Assembly: GCF_014269025.2 (NCBI RefSeq) | Contig: NZ_CP077094.1 | Span: 2,232,001 to 2,296,000 of the forward strand | Direction: 5' to 3' | Source of the DNA: Pseudomonas promysalinigenes | GTDB taxonomy: Bacteria; Pseudomonadota; Gammaproteobacteria; Pseudomonadales; Pseudomonadaceae | Length of the DNA stretch: 64,000 nt | In this document: piece by piece, positions 8,704 to 18,010 of the stretch | Numbering within the stretch: position 1 is the first letter of the stretch | Layout: each line of letters starts with the position of its first letter | Program-made: the position numbers and the translations under genes | The notes under the pieces: generated by a model | Seen by the model: only the letters and a program-made list of their open reading frames with translations | Databases searched by the model: none | What the model was told of the DNA's origin: nothing

Positions 8704-8844
8704 TCTTGCGTTCGCCATGCCGACTCATCCGCATCGCTGTGGAGCATTCACCCTAAACGATGGTTCAGAAAGGTGCGGTGAGGGGGCATTTGTAGGGCTT
8801 TGAATCTTGATCTGTGTCGAGAAAGAATAAGGTGACGAAGAGGT

Positions 8845-8866
8845 CTTTTCAGCGTTCGCTGAAAAG
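8845..8866. repeat. Perfect 22-bp palindrome upstream of lexA2
   Basis: CTTTTCAGCG (8845-8854) and CGCTGAAAAG (8857-8866) flank two T bases, forming a perfect 10-bp stem. It ends one base before the LexA2 box. No T tract follows on either strand, so an operator or a promoter-region structure is more likely than a terminator. Confidence 0.6.
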
Positions 8867-8867
8867 A

Positions 8868-8879
8868 GTACAAATGTGC
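8868..8879 (+). promoter_or_regulatory. LexA2 operator (GTAC-N4-GTGC)
   Basis: The sequence GTACAAATGTGC matches the box described for the second LexA protein of Pseudomonas putida, GTAC-N4-GTGC, and differs from the usual CTGT-N8-ACAG SOS box. It lies 3 nt before ATG 8883 and covers an in-frame ATG at 8874, which favours 8883 as the start. Repression of the lexA2-imuA-imuB-dnaE2 operon by its own LexA2 is the expected function. Confidence 0.85.
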
Positions 8880-8882
8880 TCC

Positions 8883-9491
8883 ATGGACAATCTCACCCCA
8901 AAACGCCGTGCAATCCTCGAATACATCCGCGAGCGCATTGCCGACCACAGTCAACCACCAAGCCTGGCCGATATCGCCAGCCGCTTTGGTTTCGCCTCGC
9001 GCAGCGTGGCCCGCAAGCACATCACTGCGCTGTGCCAGGCCGGCTATATCGATGTCACGCCCAACCAGGCACGGGGCATTCGCCTGGCTGAGCCGCTTCG
9101 CCGGCCTGAACTCCTTGAGCTTCCAGTACTGGGTCAGGTGGCCGCTGGTGCGCCCATCGGCCCGGACCTGGGCATCCATGAGCAATTGCTTCTCGACCCC
9201 AGCCTGTTTCGTCGCACCCCAGACTACCTGCTCAAGGTGCGCGGCGATTCGATGATCGGCGATGGCATTTTCGATGGCGATTTGGTCGGCATCCTTCAGC
9301 AGAGTGAAGCACGTGATGGCCAGATCGTGGTCGCCCGTCTGGACGGCGAGGTCACCATCAAGCGGCTGCAGCGCCAACCCGGTGGTTATCGGCTGTTACC
9401 GCGCAACCCGGCGTACGCGCCGATTGACGTAGGCCCAGAGCGCGAATTCTTCATCGAAGGCGTGTTCTGTGGCCTGTTGAGGCGCGACTGA
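8883..9491 (+). CDS. lexA2: LexA2, SOS repressor of the imuA-imuB-dnaE2 cassette
   Basis: This 202-residue autocleaving repressor has an N-terminal winged-helix DNA-binding domain (LTPKRRAILEYIRER, then the recognition segment ASRSVARKHI) and a C-terminal S24 peptidase domain. The cleavage site is Ala88-Gly89 (VAAGAP), the nucleophile Ser123 (GDSM) and the base Lys160. The recognition helix differs from standard LexA (where SPNAAEEHLK is usual), consistent with the divergent operator just upstream. The start at ATG 8883 (MDNLTPK) is chosen over ATG 8874 because the latter lies inside the operator. It overlaps imuA by one base, so it heads the operon and is derepressed on RecA-stimulated cleavage after DNA damage. 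Confidence 0.93.
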   Translation: MDNLTPKRRAILEYIRERIADHSQPPSLADIASRFGFASRSVARKHITALCQAGYIDVTPNQARGIRLAEPLRRPELLELPVLGQVAAGAPIGPDLGIHEQLLLDPSLFRRTPDYLLKVRGDSMIGDGIFDGDLVGILQQSEARDGQIVVARLDGEVTIKRLQRQPGGYRLLPRNPAYAPIDVGPEREFFIEGVFCGLLRRD

Positions 9492-10111
9492 TGGGCGCGG
9501 TGGTCGATCTTGATCGGCTGCTCGATCAACGCCAGATCTGGCGGGGGCGCCAGGGCCAGGTACGCCCGGCAGGGCTGCAGCCTACCGGGCACGCAGCGCT
9601 CGACCAGCACTTGCCAGATGGCGGCTGGCCTGCGGCGGCCCTCAGTGAGCTGCTGCTGGCCAGCCCAGGGTGTGGCGAGTTGCAGCTGCTTTGGCCATCG
9701 CTGGCACGCCTGACCGCACAAGGCGGCCGGGTAGTGCTGATAGCTCCGCCGTTCATCCCCTATGCCCCCGCTTGGCAGGCCGCAGGTGTGGACCTGCGCT
9801 GGTTGATCCAGGTCCAAGCCCCCCAGGCCGATGTGCTTTGGGCAGCTGAACAATGCTTGCGCTCGGCCAGCTGCGCCGCTGTGCTGTGCTGGCCGGAGCG
9901 TGCCGATGACCGTGCCTTGCGGCGTTTGCAGGTGGCCGCCGAAACCGGGCAGGCGCTGGCCTTCGCCTGTCGCCCACAACAGGCTGCGAACAACCCGTCA
10001 CCGGCGGCGCTGCGTATAGCCGTTGATACGCGGCCGGCGCAATGGCGCGTACTCAAGTGCCGTGGCGGTATGCCGCCGGCCCTGCCAATCGCCTGTCCTG
10101 GGCGAGGCTGA
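9491..10111 (+). CDS. imuA: ImuA, translesion-synthesis accessory protein
   Basis: This 206-residue protein is the RecA/SulA-like partner of ImuB and DnaE2 in damage-induced mutagenesis. Its N terminus (LDQRQIWRGRQ) and the segment LDQHLPDGGWPAAALSELL match the ImuA pattern, in which the ATP-binding loop is degenerate. It overlaps the lexA2 stop codon by one base and ends 6 nt before imuB. Position and order identify it more strongly than any single motif. It would bind RecA or ImuB rather than carry enzymatic activity. Confidence 0.88.
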   Translation: MGAVVDLDRLLDQRQIWRGRQGQVRPAGLQPTGHAALDQHLPDGGWPAAALSELLLASPGCGELQLLWPSLARLTAQGGRVVLIAPPFIPYAPAWQAAGVDLRWLIQVQAPQADVLWAAEQCLRSASCAAVLCWPERADDRALRRLQVAAETGQALAFACRPQQAANNPSPAALRIAVDTRPAQWRVLKCRGGMPPALPIACPGRG

Positions 10112-10117
10112 TGTTGC

Positions 10118-11536
10118 ATGCTCTGGGCCTGTATCCTCTTGCCCCAGCTGGCGCTGGACTCGATCCTGCGCGAGCGTGACGATCCCGATACCCCACTGGT
10201 GCTAATCGGCGGCCCTGCCCAGCGTCGCGTGTTGCAAGCTGTGAACCCAGCAGCGGCGGCGCTTGGCTTGCGCGCGGGGCTGACACTGACGGCAGCACGG
10301 GCCTTGGCCGATGGTTTTCACTGCGTCGAGGCCGACCCGGCGCGTATCGATCACCTGCAGCAGTTGCTGGCAGCCTGGGCTTACCGGTTCAGTGCCCACG
10401 TCAGTCTTCACTATCCGCGCGCCTTGTTGCTTGAGGTCGGCTCCAGCCTGCAGTTGTTCGGCCCCTGGCCTGAATTCCAGGCCCGCCTGCGTGAAGAGCT
10501 CGCTGAATTGGGTTTGCGCCAGCGCATCGTCCTTGCTACCAACCCGGTCGCCGCACGCATGCTCGCCAACGGCCATGACGGCCTGGCCCTGACCTGCGCT
10601 GAGCAGACCCGAACGGCGCTTGCGCGAATGCCTGTCGAGCGGGTCGGGTTACCAGCAGACGCTGCCCAAGCCTTTGTTCGCATGGGCCTGCGCCAGTTGG
10701 GGCAGGTTCTGGAATTGCCCCGTGATGCGTTGGCCCGGCGTTTTTCTGCCCAGGTCCAGTTGCATCTTGACCAACTGCTTGGCCTGCGTACCTTCGGGCT
10801 GGATTTCTACCAGCCACCAGATCGCTTCGAGTCACGTCTAGAGCTCAACTTCGATGTCGAATCGCACCAGGCCCTGCTGTTCCCGTTACGGCGCATGTTG
10901 AATGACCTGGGGGTTTTTCTTGCTGGGCGCGATTGCGGTGTTCAGCGGTTCTATCTGTATCTGGAGCATGCCCAAGGCGCGGATACACAACTGCACGTGG
11001 GCTTGCTGGCCGCAGAGCGTGACCCTGCCATGCTCTTGGAACTGGCGCGCGGTCGTTTGGAAGCGCTGCGCATTCGCGCACCTGTACGCAACCTGCGCCT
11101 GGTCGCAGATGATCTGCCGGCCTTCGTGCCCCAGCACCAGGCGCTGTTCGACCCACGGGCCCAGCAGGCCCAGCCTTGGGAGCAACTGCGCGAACGCTTG
11201 CGTGCGCGGTTAGGGGACGACGCCGTCAAGGGGTTGCGTGCAGGGGCCGACCATCGCCCGGAATGTGCCTGGCAGTTGGCCGAACAAGGTGCTCAGGGAG
11301 GCCTGCCAGCCTTGCCCGGAAGCCGCCCCGGCTGGTTACTGCCCATACCCCAGGCGTTGGATGCGACACAACACACCGTGCTCGGGCAAGCAGAGCGCAT
11401 CGAGTCGGGCTGGTGGGATGGTGGTGATGTACGCCGCGACTATTACCGCATCGAAACCTGTGATGGCCTGCGTGGTTGGGCCTATCAAGACCTCGCTCAG
11501 CCTGGCCCGCTGTGGCTGCAGGGCTGGTTCGCATGA
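10118..11536 (+). CDS. imuB: ImuB, inactive Y-family polymerase-like protein
   Basis: This 472-residue member of the DinB/UmuC superfamily acts as a bridging protein for the DnaE2 polymerase. The Y-family fold can be followed from [14 protein letters not shown], but the metal-binding acidic residue expected near the N terminus is replaced (ILLPQLAL), as is usual for ImuB, so it should be catalytically inactive. No clear beta-clamp binding motif of the QLPLF type was found in it. The start is ATG 10118, 6 nt after the imuA stop, and the stop overlaps dnaE2 by ATGA. Expression follows LexA2. Confidence 0.92.
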   Translation: MLWACILLPQLALDSILRERDDPDTPLVLIGGPAQRRVLQAVNPAAAALGLRAGLTLTAARALADGFHCVEADPARIDHLQQLLAAWAYRFSAHVSLHYPRALLLEVGSSLQLFGPWPEFQARLREELAELGLRQRIVLATNPVAARMLANGHDGLALTCAEQTRTALARMPVERVGLPADAAQAFVRMGLRQLGQVLELPRDALARRFSAQVQLHLDQLLGLRTFGLDFYQPPDRFESRLELNFDVESHQALLFPLRRMLNDLGVFLAGRDCGVQRFYLYLEHAQGADTQLHVGLLAAERDPAMLLELARGRLEALRIRAPVRNLRLVADDLPAFVPQHQALFDPRAQQAQPWEQLRERLRARLGDDAVKGLRAGADHRPECAWQLAEQGAQGGLPALPGSRPGWLLPIPQALDATQHTVLGQAERIESGWWDGGDVRRDYYRIETCDGLRGWAYQDLAQPGPLWLQGWFA

Positions 11537-14500
11537 ACACGTGCGGTTACGCCGAGCTGCATTGCCTGTCCAATTTCAGCTTTCAGCGCGGGGCATCCAG
11601 TGCCGAGGAGTTATTCGTCCGCGCCCGCGAGCAGGGCTACCAAGCCCTGGCGATCACTGACGAATGCACCTTGGCAGGTATCGTGCGTGCCTGGCAGGCT
11701 GCCAAGGCGCAGCAGCTGCGCTTGATCGTCGGTAGCGAAATGCGTTTGCAGGACGGCCCCAAACTGGTTTTGCTGGTGCAGGACCTGGCCGGCTATCAAA
11801 ACCTCTGCGCCCTGATCACGCGCGCTCGGCGGCGGGCCGAGAAGGGTGATTATCAACTGTTCGCCGATGACCTTCGGCAACATCACACAGGCTTGCTGGC
11901 GCTGTGGGTAGCCGACGATCCTGATGATCAGGCGACTGGCCACTGGCTACGCGAGCTGTTTGCCGAGCGCCTGTGGCTGGCTGTTCACTTGCATCGCGCC
12001 AGTGATGACGAGTTGCGCCTGGCCCGTTTGCGAGTTCTGGCAGCGCAGCTTGGCATTCGGGCGGTGGCCTGCGGTGACGTGCATATGCATGTGCGCGGCC
12101 GGCGTGCGCTTCAGGATTGCATGACCGCCATCGGCCAGCACTGCACCGTGGCCGAGGCGGGCCGCCATCTGTTCGCCAATGGTGAGCGCCACCTGCGGCC
12201 AATAGCGCAACTGGCAGCGCTTTACCCAGCAGATTTGCTGGCCGAGACCCTGCTCATTGCCGAGCGTTGCCAGTTCGACCTGGCGCAATTGCGCTATCAG
12301 TACCCGCGCGAACTGGTACCCGAGGGGCACACACCTGCCAGTTGGCTGCGCCAGCTGTGCGAGCGTGGCTTGCCACAGCGTTGGCCAACCGGGCCAAGCA
12401 GCAAGGTACGGGCGGTGCTGGACAAAGAGTTGGCGCTGATCCAGGAACTGGGCTACGAGAGCTATTTTCTCACCGTGCACGACATCGTCGCCTTTGCCCG
12501 CAGCCAGCACATCCTATGCCAAGGCCGGGGCTCTGCGGCCAATTCGGTGGTGTGTTTCGTGCTGGGCATCACTGAGCTGGACCCGATGGAGCATCGCTTG
12601 CTGTTCGAGCGTTTCCTGTCACGCGAGCGCAATGAACCGCCCGATATCGACGTGGACTTCGAGCACGACCGGCGCGAAGAGGTGATCCAATATGTGTTTC
12701 GCCGCTATGGCCGCCATCGCGCTGCACTCACCGCAGTGGTCAACACCTACCACGCAGCCGGTGCCGTGCGCGATGTCGCCAGGGTGTTGGGCCTGCCGGC
12801 CGATCAGGTCGATGCCTTGGCCAAATGCTGCGGTCGCTGGAGCGACCGTATTCCTGACTCGCAGCGTCTGGCCGAGGCCGGTTTCGAACCGGGCAGCCCT
12901 TCGCTGCGGCGCATTCTGGTTCTGGCCGGTGAGCTGATCGGTTTCCCTCGTCATTTGTCTCAGCACCCCGGGGGGTTCGTCATCTCCGAGCAGCCGCTGG
13001 ACCACTTGGTGCCGGTAGAAAACGCCGCCATGGCCGAGCGTACGGTGATCCAGTGGGATAAAGACGACCTGGACATGGTCGGCCTGCTGAAGGTCGATGT
13101 GTTGGCCCTGGGCATGCTTAGCGCTTTGCGCCGCTGCTTTGACCTGGTGCAACGCCATCGTGGTCGGCAACTGACCCTGGCGACGATCCCCAGCGAAGAC
13201 CCCGCAACCTACGCGATGATCAGCCGTGCCGAAACCATGGGTGTGTTCCAGATCGAATCACGGGCACAGATGGCCATGTTGCCCAGGCTCAAACCCAGCA
13301 CGTTCTATGACCTGGTGATCGAAGTCGCCATCGTGCGCCCCGGGCCGATCCAGGGTGATATGGTTCACCCTTACTTGCGCCGGCGTTTGAAGCAGGAGCC
13401 GGTGACCTACCCCTCGCAGAAGCTCAAGGAAGTATTCGCCCGTACTCTCGGCGTGCCGCTGTTTCAGGAGCAGGTCATGGAGCTGGCCATGGTCGCGGCC
13501 GACTATACCCCGGGTGAGGCCGACCAGCTGCGCCGCAGCATGGCAGCCTGGAAGCGCCATGGTGGGCTGGAGCCCCACCGTCAGCGGCTGGTCGAAGGCA
13601 TGCTGCGCAACGGTTACGACGTGGCATTCGCCGAACGTATATTCGAGCAGATCAAGGGGTTTGGCAGCTACGGTTTCCCCGAGTCCCACGCCGCCAGCTT
13701 TGCCTTGTTGTGCTACGCCAGCAGTTGGCTCAAATGCCATGAACCGGCGATCTTCACCTGCGCACTGATCAACAGCTGGCCCATGGGCTTCTACAGCCCG
13801 GACCAGTTGCTGCAGGAGGCTCGGCGGCAGGGTATCGAGGTGCGTCCAGTGGATGTGTTCCATAGCCAATGGGACTGCACCCTGGAGCCTGATGGCCAAG
13901 GCATCTTGGCCCTGCGCCTGGGCCTGCGCCAGGTGCGTGGCTTCAATGAAGTGGATGCTCGCCGCTTGGAGCAGGCGAGGGCGCAGCGCCCTTGGCGTGA
14001 TATCGAAGACCTGTGCCTGCGTGCAGGGCTGGACAGCCGTGCACGTGCCCGGCTTGCCGATGCCGGGGCTCTGCGTGCACTGGCGCGGGACCGGCACCAG
14101 GCGCGCTGGCAAGTCGCGGCAGTGCAGCCACAGTTGCCGCTGTTCGCCGAGGTTCAGGCGTTGCCGGAGGCCGAGGTGATGTTGCCAGCGCCTACTGTGG
14201 GTGAAGACCTGGTTGCCGACTACGACACCCTGGGCACAACCCTTGGCCCGCACCCGCTCAGGCTATTGCGTCCACGCTTGCGGGCGCTGGGCTGCCGCAG
14301 CTCTGCTGAACTCGCCGGGCTGGAACATGGCGATGCGATAGCCGTCACCGGCCTGGTTGTAGGGCGCCAACGGCCCCAGACTGCCAGTGGTGTGACCTTC
14401 GTGACACTCGAAGATGAGTTCGGCATGGTCAATGTGGTGGTGTGGCGGGACCTGGCCGAACGGCAGCGGCGGGCGTTGGTGGGGGCCCAGTTGCTTAAGG

Positions 14501-14613
14501 TCAGCGGGCGCCTCGAGCAGGAAAATGGCGTGCGCCATCTGATTGCCCGGCGCCTTGAAGACATCAGCCCTTTGCTAAAAGGGCTGGATGTGAAAAGCCG
14601 AGATTTTCACTGA
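11533..14613 (+). CDS. dnaE2: Error-prone DNA polymerase III alpha subunit DnaE2
   Basis: This 1026-residue C-family polymerase performs mutagenic translesion synthesis with ImuA and ImuB. The N-terminal PHP domain (residues about 1-230) begins [12 protein letters not shown]. The catalytic aspartates are in [14 protein letters not shown] near residue 370, with helix-hairpin-helix and OB-fold regions at the end ([18 protein letters not shown]). A canonical beta-clamp motif, QLPLF, is at residues 867-871. ATG 11533 overlaps the imuB stop. The length is about 100 residues shorter than replicative DnaE, as expected for DnaE2. It is the last gene of the LexA2 operon and converges with the next gene over 13 nt. 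Confidence 0.95.
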   Translation: MNTCGYAELHCLSNFSFQRGASSAEELFVRAREQGYQALAITDECTLAGIVRAWQAAKAQQLRLIVGSEMRLQDGPKLVLLVQDLAGYQNLCALITRARRRAEKGDYQLFADDLRQHHTGLLALWVADDPDDQATGHWLRELFAERLWLAVHLHRASDDELRLARLRVLAAQLGIRAVACGDVHMHVRGRRALQDCMTAIGQHCTVAEAGRHLFANGERHLRPIAQLAALYPADLLAETLLIAERCQFDLAQLRYQYPRELVPEGHTPASWLRQLCERGLPQRWPTGPSSKVRAVLDKELALIQELGYESYFLTVHDIVAFARSQHILCQGRGSAANSVVCFVLGITELDPMEHRLLFERFLSRERNEPPDIDVDFEHDRREEVIQYVFRRYGRHRAALTAVVNTYHAAGAVRDVARVLGLPADQVDALAKCCGRWSDRIPDSQRLAEAGFEPGSPSLRRILVLAGELIGFPRHLSQHPGGFVISEQPLDHLVPVENAAMAERTVIQWDKDDLDMVGLLKVDVLALGMLSALRRCFDLVQRHRGRQLTLATIPSEDPATYAMISRAETMGVFQIESRAQMAMLPRLKPSTFYDLVIEVAIVRPGPIQGDMVHPYLRRRLKQEPVTYPSQKLKEVFARTLGVPLFQEQVMELAMVAADYTPGEADQLRRSMAAWKRHGGLEPHRQRLVEGMLRNGYDVAFAERIFEQIKGFGSYGFPESHAASFALLCYASSWLKCHEPAIFTCALINSWPMGFYSPDQLLQEARRQGIEVRPVDVFHSQWDCTLEPDGQGILALRLGLRQVRGFNEVDARRLEQARAQRPWRDIEDLCLRAGLDSRARARLADAGALRALARDRHQARWQVAAVQPQLPLFAEVQALPEAEVMLPAPTVGEDLVADYDTLGTTLGPHPLRLLRPRLRALGCRSSAELAGLEHGDAIAVTGLVVGRQRPQTASGVTFVTLEDEFGMVNVVVWRDLAERQRRALVGAQLLKVSGRLEQENGVRHLIARRLEDISPLLKGLDVKSRDFH

Positions 14614-14626
14614 CCTCCCGAGCCTG

Positions 14627-15448
14627 TCAAACCATCGCCAAATGTTGCTTGCGCTGCGGCGCAGGGAATGCCCGGTCGATTGCCCGCAAGTCCTCTTGGG
14701 TGAGGGTCAACGCCCCGGCAGCCGCATTCAACCGCACATGCTCCGCTGACACCGCTTTAGGGATGGCAATCACATCATGTTTGCGGGTAACCCAGGCCAG
14801 GCTGACCTGGGCAGGGGTCGCGCCGTGGCGCTCACCGATTTCTCTCAACACTGGATGATCGAGCAACTGCCCAGCTTGTGCCAGCGGGCAGTAGGCCATG
14901 GTCGGCAAGCCTCGCTGGCGGCTCCACGGCAACAAGTCGAACTCGATGCCACGCTGCGCAGGGTTGTACAGCACTTGATTGGTCGCGCATCGAGGGTCGT
15001 GCAGCTCGCGCAGGTCGTCCACATCGAAGTTCGATACGCCCCAATGGCCGATTTTTCCCTGTTCGCGCAAGCGCTCGAAGGCCTCGACCGTCTCTTGCAG
15101 GGGATACTGACCACGCCAATGCAGCAGGTACAGGTCGATCATTTCAGTGCCCAGGCGCTTGAGGCTTCGCTCACAGGCCTGGGCAACGCCTTGGCGGCTG
15201 GCATTGTGCGGGTACACCTTACTGACGAGAAACACCTTATCGCGGCGCCCGGCAATGGCTTGGCCGACCACGGCCTCGGCACCGCCTTCGGCATACATCT
15301 CGGCACTGTCGATCAGGGCCATGCCATGTTCGATTCCTTGTTGCAGGGCCGCCACTTCAGCGGCCTTGCGAGCAGGATCCTCGCCCATGTACCAGGTGCC
15401 CTGGCCAATGGCCGGCACCTTGCAACCTGCCAGTTCTACGTAACGCAT
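14627..15448 (-). CDS. Aldo/keto reductase
   Basis: This 273-residue NADPH-dependent reductase of the AKR superfamily carries the whole catalytic tetrad: Asp and Tyr in LIDSAEMY, Lys in LVSKVYP and His in LLHWRG. The GIGHWGVSNF segment and the C-terminal nucleotide-binding patch (VIAIPKAVSAEHVR) are present. The start at 15448 has an excellent Shine-Dalgarno (GGAGGTGAC) that lies within the end of the LysR gene, and the two genes overlap by 13 bases. It is therefore expressed with the LysR regulator. The substrate is unknown; small aldehydes or ketones are likely. Confidence 0.92.
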   Translation of the reverse strand: MRYVELAGCKVPAIGQGTWYMGEDPARKAAEVAALQQGIEHGMALIDSAEMYAEGGAEAVVGQAIAGRRDKVFLVSKVYPHNASRQGVAQACERSLKRLGTEMIDLYLLHWRGQYPLQETVEAFERLREQGKIGHWGVSNFDVDDLRELHDPRCATNQVLYNPAQRGIEFDLLPWSRQRGLPTMAYCPLAQAGQLLDHPVLREIGERHGATPAQVSLAWVTRKHDVIAIPKAVSAEHVRLNAAAGALTLTQEDLRAIDRAFPAPQRKQHLAMV

Positions 15449-16341
15449 GTCACCTCCGGAGTGTGGGTGTGGGAAAGCACCACTTCGAGCAGCGCTTGGG
15501 CTGCCGTTGACAGTTTGTGGTCGGCCAGCGCGATCACGCCAATTCGCCGCTCAACGGCAGGCTCTATCAAGGTCACGCATCGCGCACCGAGCTCCTGCAT
15601 CTGGTTGATACATAGCGCCGGCACTGCGCTGACGCCAAGGCCGCTGGCGACCATGCGGCCAATGGTGGACAACTGATGGCTTTCGAACGCCACCGCCAGC
15701 CTGCCATGCTGGACAGCGATGTTCTGTTCAAGCAACAGCCGCACCGCCGATGGCCGTTGCAGGGCAATGAAGTCCTGGGCCAGCAGCTGTGCCCAAGTCA
15801 CCTGGGTGTGCAGCGCCAGCGGTGAATCGGCCGGCACCACCGCAACGAAACGGTCAAGGTACAGCGGGTGAAAGTGCAGGCCATCGGTGTTTTCCGGCTC
15901 GAAACCGATGCCCAGTTCGACGCGGCGGTGGCGCACCAGTTCCAGTACTTGTTCGTTGATCACGTCATGCACCGTAACGTTGACCTTGGGGTAACGCTGG
16001 CGGAACACTTTAAGCGAATGCGGCAGCAGGTTGCCGGCAAAGGCAGGCATGGCAGCCACCGAGACGCGGCCCAATTGCAGCGTGAAACGCTGGCGCAGCA
16101 TTTCTTCGGTGTCGTCCCAGTCGGCCAACAGGCGTCGGGCCAGCGGCAGCAACACCTCACCTTCGGCTGTGAGGCTGACGCTGCGGGTCGTGCGGGTGAG
16201 CAGTGCGCCGCCCAGGTTTTCCTCCAAGGCCTTGATGGTCAGGCTCAAGGCAGGTTGCGACACATGCAGGTGTTCGCCGGCCTGGGCGAAGCTCTGGTAT
16301 TTGGCTACGGCGGCGAAGGCACGTAGCTGCTTGACGTTCAT
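15436..16341 (-). CDS. LysR-family transcriptional regulator
   Basis: This 301-residue protein has an N-terminal winged HTH ([36 protein letters not shown] pattern over residues 1-36) and a C-terminal effector-binding domain. The start at 16341 is chosen for its GAGG Shine-Dalgarno; an upstream ATG at 16365 is also in frame. It is divergent from the CoA-transferase genes across 138 bp and overlaps the aldo/keto reductase downstream. The likely role is activation of scoA-scoB-atoE in response to a short-chain acid or keto acid. That is inferred from position. Confidence 0.93.
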   Translation of the reverse strand: MNVKQLRAFAAVAKYQSFAQAGEHLHVSQPALSLTIKALEENLGGALLTRTTRSVSLTAEGEVLLPLARRLLADWDDTEEMLRQRFTLQLGRVSVAAMPAFAGNLLPHSLKVFRQRYPKVNVTVHDVINEQVLELVRHRRVELGIGFEPENTDGLHFHPLYLDRFVAVVPADSPLALHTQVTWAQLLAQDFIALQRPSAVRLLLEQNIAVQHGRLAVAFESHQLSTIGRMVASGLGVSAVPALCINQMQELGARCVTLIEPAVERRIGVIALADHKLSTAAQALLEVVLSHTHTPEVTCVT

Positions 16342-16370
16342 GGTAGCCTCAGCGTTGTTTTGCAAAAGTT

Positions 16371-16383
16371 ATCAATCAATGAT
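16371..16383. promoter_or_regulatory. Candidate LysR-type operator in the divergent region
   Basis: ATCA-N5-TGAT (ATCAATCAATGAT) is a short dyad in the 138-bp gap between the divergent LysR gene and scoA. It has the inverted-repeat and spacing style of LysR-family sites. It is AT-rich and lies 30 bp from the LysR start. Only position and symmetry support it. Confidence 0.35.
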
Positions 16384-16479
16384 GAAAACAAAATTAACAA
16401 ATCAGTCGCCAGCGGTGAAGATGTCGTTACACGCTCACCGACAGCCTCGTCGGTTCAACAACTACAAAGGCGGATCAAC

Positions 16480-17178
16480 ATGGCCGGACTGGACAAGCGC
16501 GTTGCAACCTATGAAGAGGCCCTTGCAGGCCTGACCGACAACATGACGGTACTGGCAGGTGGTTTCGGCCTGTGTGGTATCCCTGAAAACCTCATCGCCG
16601 AGATCAAGCGCCGGGGCGTGAAGGGGCTGACCGTGGTTTCCAACAACTGCGGCGTCGATGGTTTCGGCCTGGGCGTGCTGCTTGAAGACCGGCAGATCCG
16701 CAAGATGATCGCCTCCTATGTGGGCGAGAACGCTGAATTCGAACGGCAGTTGCTCAGTGGTGAGCTGGACGTCGAGTTGACCCCGCAAGGTACGCTGGCC
16801 GAGAAAATGCGTGCCGGGGGCGCTGGTATTCCGGCGTTCTACACCGCCACCGGCTATGGCACCCCGGTTGCCGAGGGCAAGGAGGTGCGTGAGTTCAAAG
16901 GCCGCAAGTACATCCTCGAAGAAGCCATTACCGGTGACTTCGCCATCGTCAAGGGCTGGAAGGCCGACCACTACGGCAACGTGGTTTATCGCCACACCGC
17001 GCAGAACTTCAACCCGCTGGCCGCCACCGCCGGCAAGATCACCGTGGTCGAAGTGGAGGAGATCGTCGAGCCTGGGGTGCTGTTGCCCAGCGAGATCCAC
17101 ACCCCTGGTATCTATGTCGACAGAGTGATCCTCGGTACCTTCGAAAAACGTATCGAAAAGCGCACCGTCAAGGCCTGA
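16480..17178 (+). CDS. scoA: 3-oxoacid CoA-transferase subunit A
   Basis: This 232-residue subunit forms, with the next gene product, a heteromeric CoA-transferase that moves CoA from succinyl-CoA (or acetyl-CoA) to a 3-oxoacid such as acetoacetate. The family signature [13 protein letters not shown] is at residues 24-36 and matches succinyl-CoA:3-ketoacid transferase better than E. coli AtoD. Further landmarks are [14 protein letters not shown] and [11 protein letters not shown] 16480 has AAAGG 9 nt upstream. It is divergent from the LysR gene and 35 nt before scoB. Confidence 0.93.
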   Translation: MAGLDKRVATYEEALAGLTDNMTVLAGGFGLCGIPENLIAEIKRRGVKGLTVVSNNCGVDGFGLGVLLEDRQIRKMIASYVGENAEFERQLLSGELDVELTPQGTLAEKMRAGGAGIPAFYTATGYGTPVAEGKEVREFKGRKYILEEAITGDFAIVKGWKADHYGNVVYRHTAQNFNPLAATAGKITVVEVEEIVEPGVLLPSEIHTPGIYVDRVILGTFEKRIEKRTVKA

Positions 17179-17213
17179 GCGCCGCCCATCAGAACAACAA
17201 AGAGATCCTGACC

Positions 17214-17870
17214 ATGGCACTGACCCGCGAACAGATGGCACAACGCGTCGCCCGTGAATTGAAGGACGGCTACTACGTCAACCTTGGCATCGGCATCCCG
17301 ACCTTGGTGGCCAACTATGTCCCGGCGGACATGGACGTCATGCTGCAGTCCGAGAACGGCCTGCTCGGCATGGGCGAATTCCCTACCGAAGCCAGCATCG
17401 ATGCCGACATGATCAACGCCGGCAAACAGACCGTGACCGCCCGGCGCGGCGCATCGATCTTCGACTCGGCGCAATCGTTCGCCATGATCCGTGGCGGTCA
17501 TGTCGACCTCACCGTGCTGGGAGCGTTCGAGGTTGACGTTGAGGGCAACATCGCTTCGTGGATGATCCCCGGCAAGCTGGTCAAAGGCATGGGCGGCGCG
17601 ATGGATTTGGTGGCCGGTGCAGAGAACATCATCGTCACCATGACCCACGCTTCGAAGGATGGCGAGTCCAAGTTGCTGCCGCGCTGCAGCTTGCCCCTGA
17701 CCGGCGCGGGTTGCATCCGCAAGGTGCTGACGGACCTGGCCTACCTTGAGATCGAGAATGGCGCGTTCATCCTGCGCGAAACCGCGCCCGGTGTAAGCAT
17801 CGACGAGATCGTCGAGAAAACCGCCGGCAAGTTGATCGTGCCGGACGATGTGAAAGAAATGACCTTCTGA
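17214..17870 (+). CDS. scoB: 3-oxoacid CoA-transferase subunit B
   Basis: This 218-residue subunit carries the catalytic glutamate that forms the glutamyl-CoA thioester, Glu47 in the SENGLLG motif. Other family landmarks are LGIGIPTLVANYVP and GGHVDLTVLGAFEVD. It is preceded by AAGAG and follows scoA closely, so the two are co-expressed. A REP-type inverted repeat separates it from atoE, which may stabilise the scoAB message or reduce read-through. Confidence 0.94.
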   Translation: MALTREQMAQRVARELKDGYYVNLGIGIPTLVANYVPADMDVMLQSENGLLGMGEFPTEASIDADMINAGKQTVTARRGASIFDSAQSFAMIRGGHVDLTVLGAFEVDVEGNIASWMIPGKLVKGMGGAMDLVAGAENIIVTMTHASKDGESKLLPRCSLPLTGAGCIRKVLTDLAYLEIENGAFILRETAPGVSIDEIVEKTAGKLIVPDDVKEMTF

Positions 17871-17884
17871 CGCTTCGTATTGCA

Positions 17885-17960
17885 CCTGTGGCAGTGGGTT
17901 TACCCGCCAAGGCTTCGGTTACTGCACCGTTGCTCTTGCGGGTGAACCCGCTGCCACAGG
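17885..17960. repeat. REP-type inverted repeat between scoB and atoE
   Basis: Two 23-bp arms (17885-17907 and 17938-17960) pair in 21 positions; both mismatches are G-T wobbles. The left arm begins CCTGTGGCAGTGGGTTTACC. The sequence has the CCTGTGGCAGCGGGTTCACCCGC character of the abundant REP elements of the P. putida group. It may act as an mRNA-end structure. Confidence 0.8.
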
Positions 17961-18010
17961 TTTTGTCGTTTTGCGTGAAAACTTCATAAAATCAATAAAA
18001 GGAAGTAACC

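Noticed and set aside
8868..8876. lexA2 start at ATG 8874
   Set aside because: This ATG lies inside the GTAC-N4-GTGC operator and adds three residues not typical of the family; ATG 8883 is more plausible.
10202..14253. Long antisense and out-of-frame open stretches within imuB and dnaE2
   Set aside because: They are shadows of strongly biased high-GC codons; none has a plausible start, ribosome-binding site or motif.
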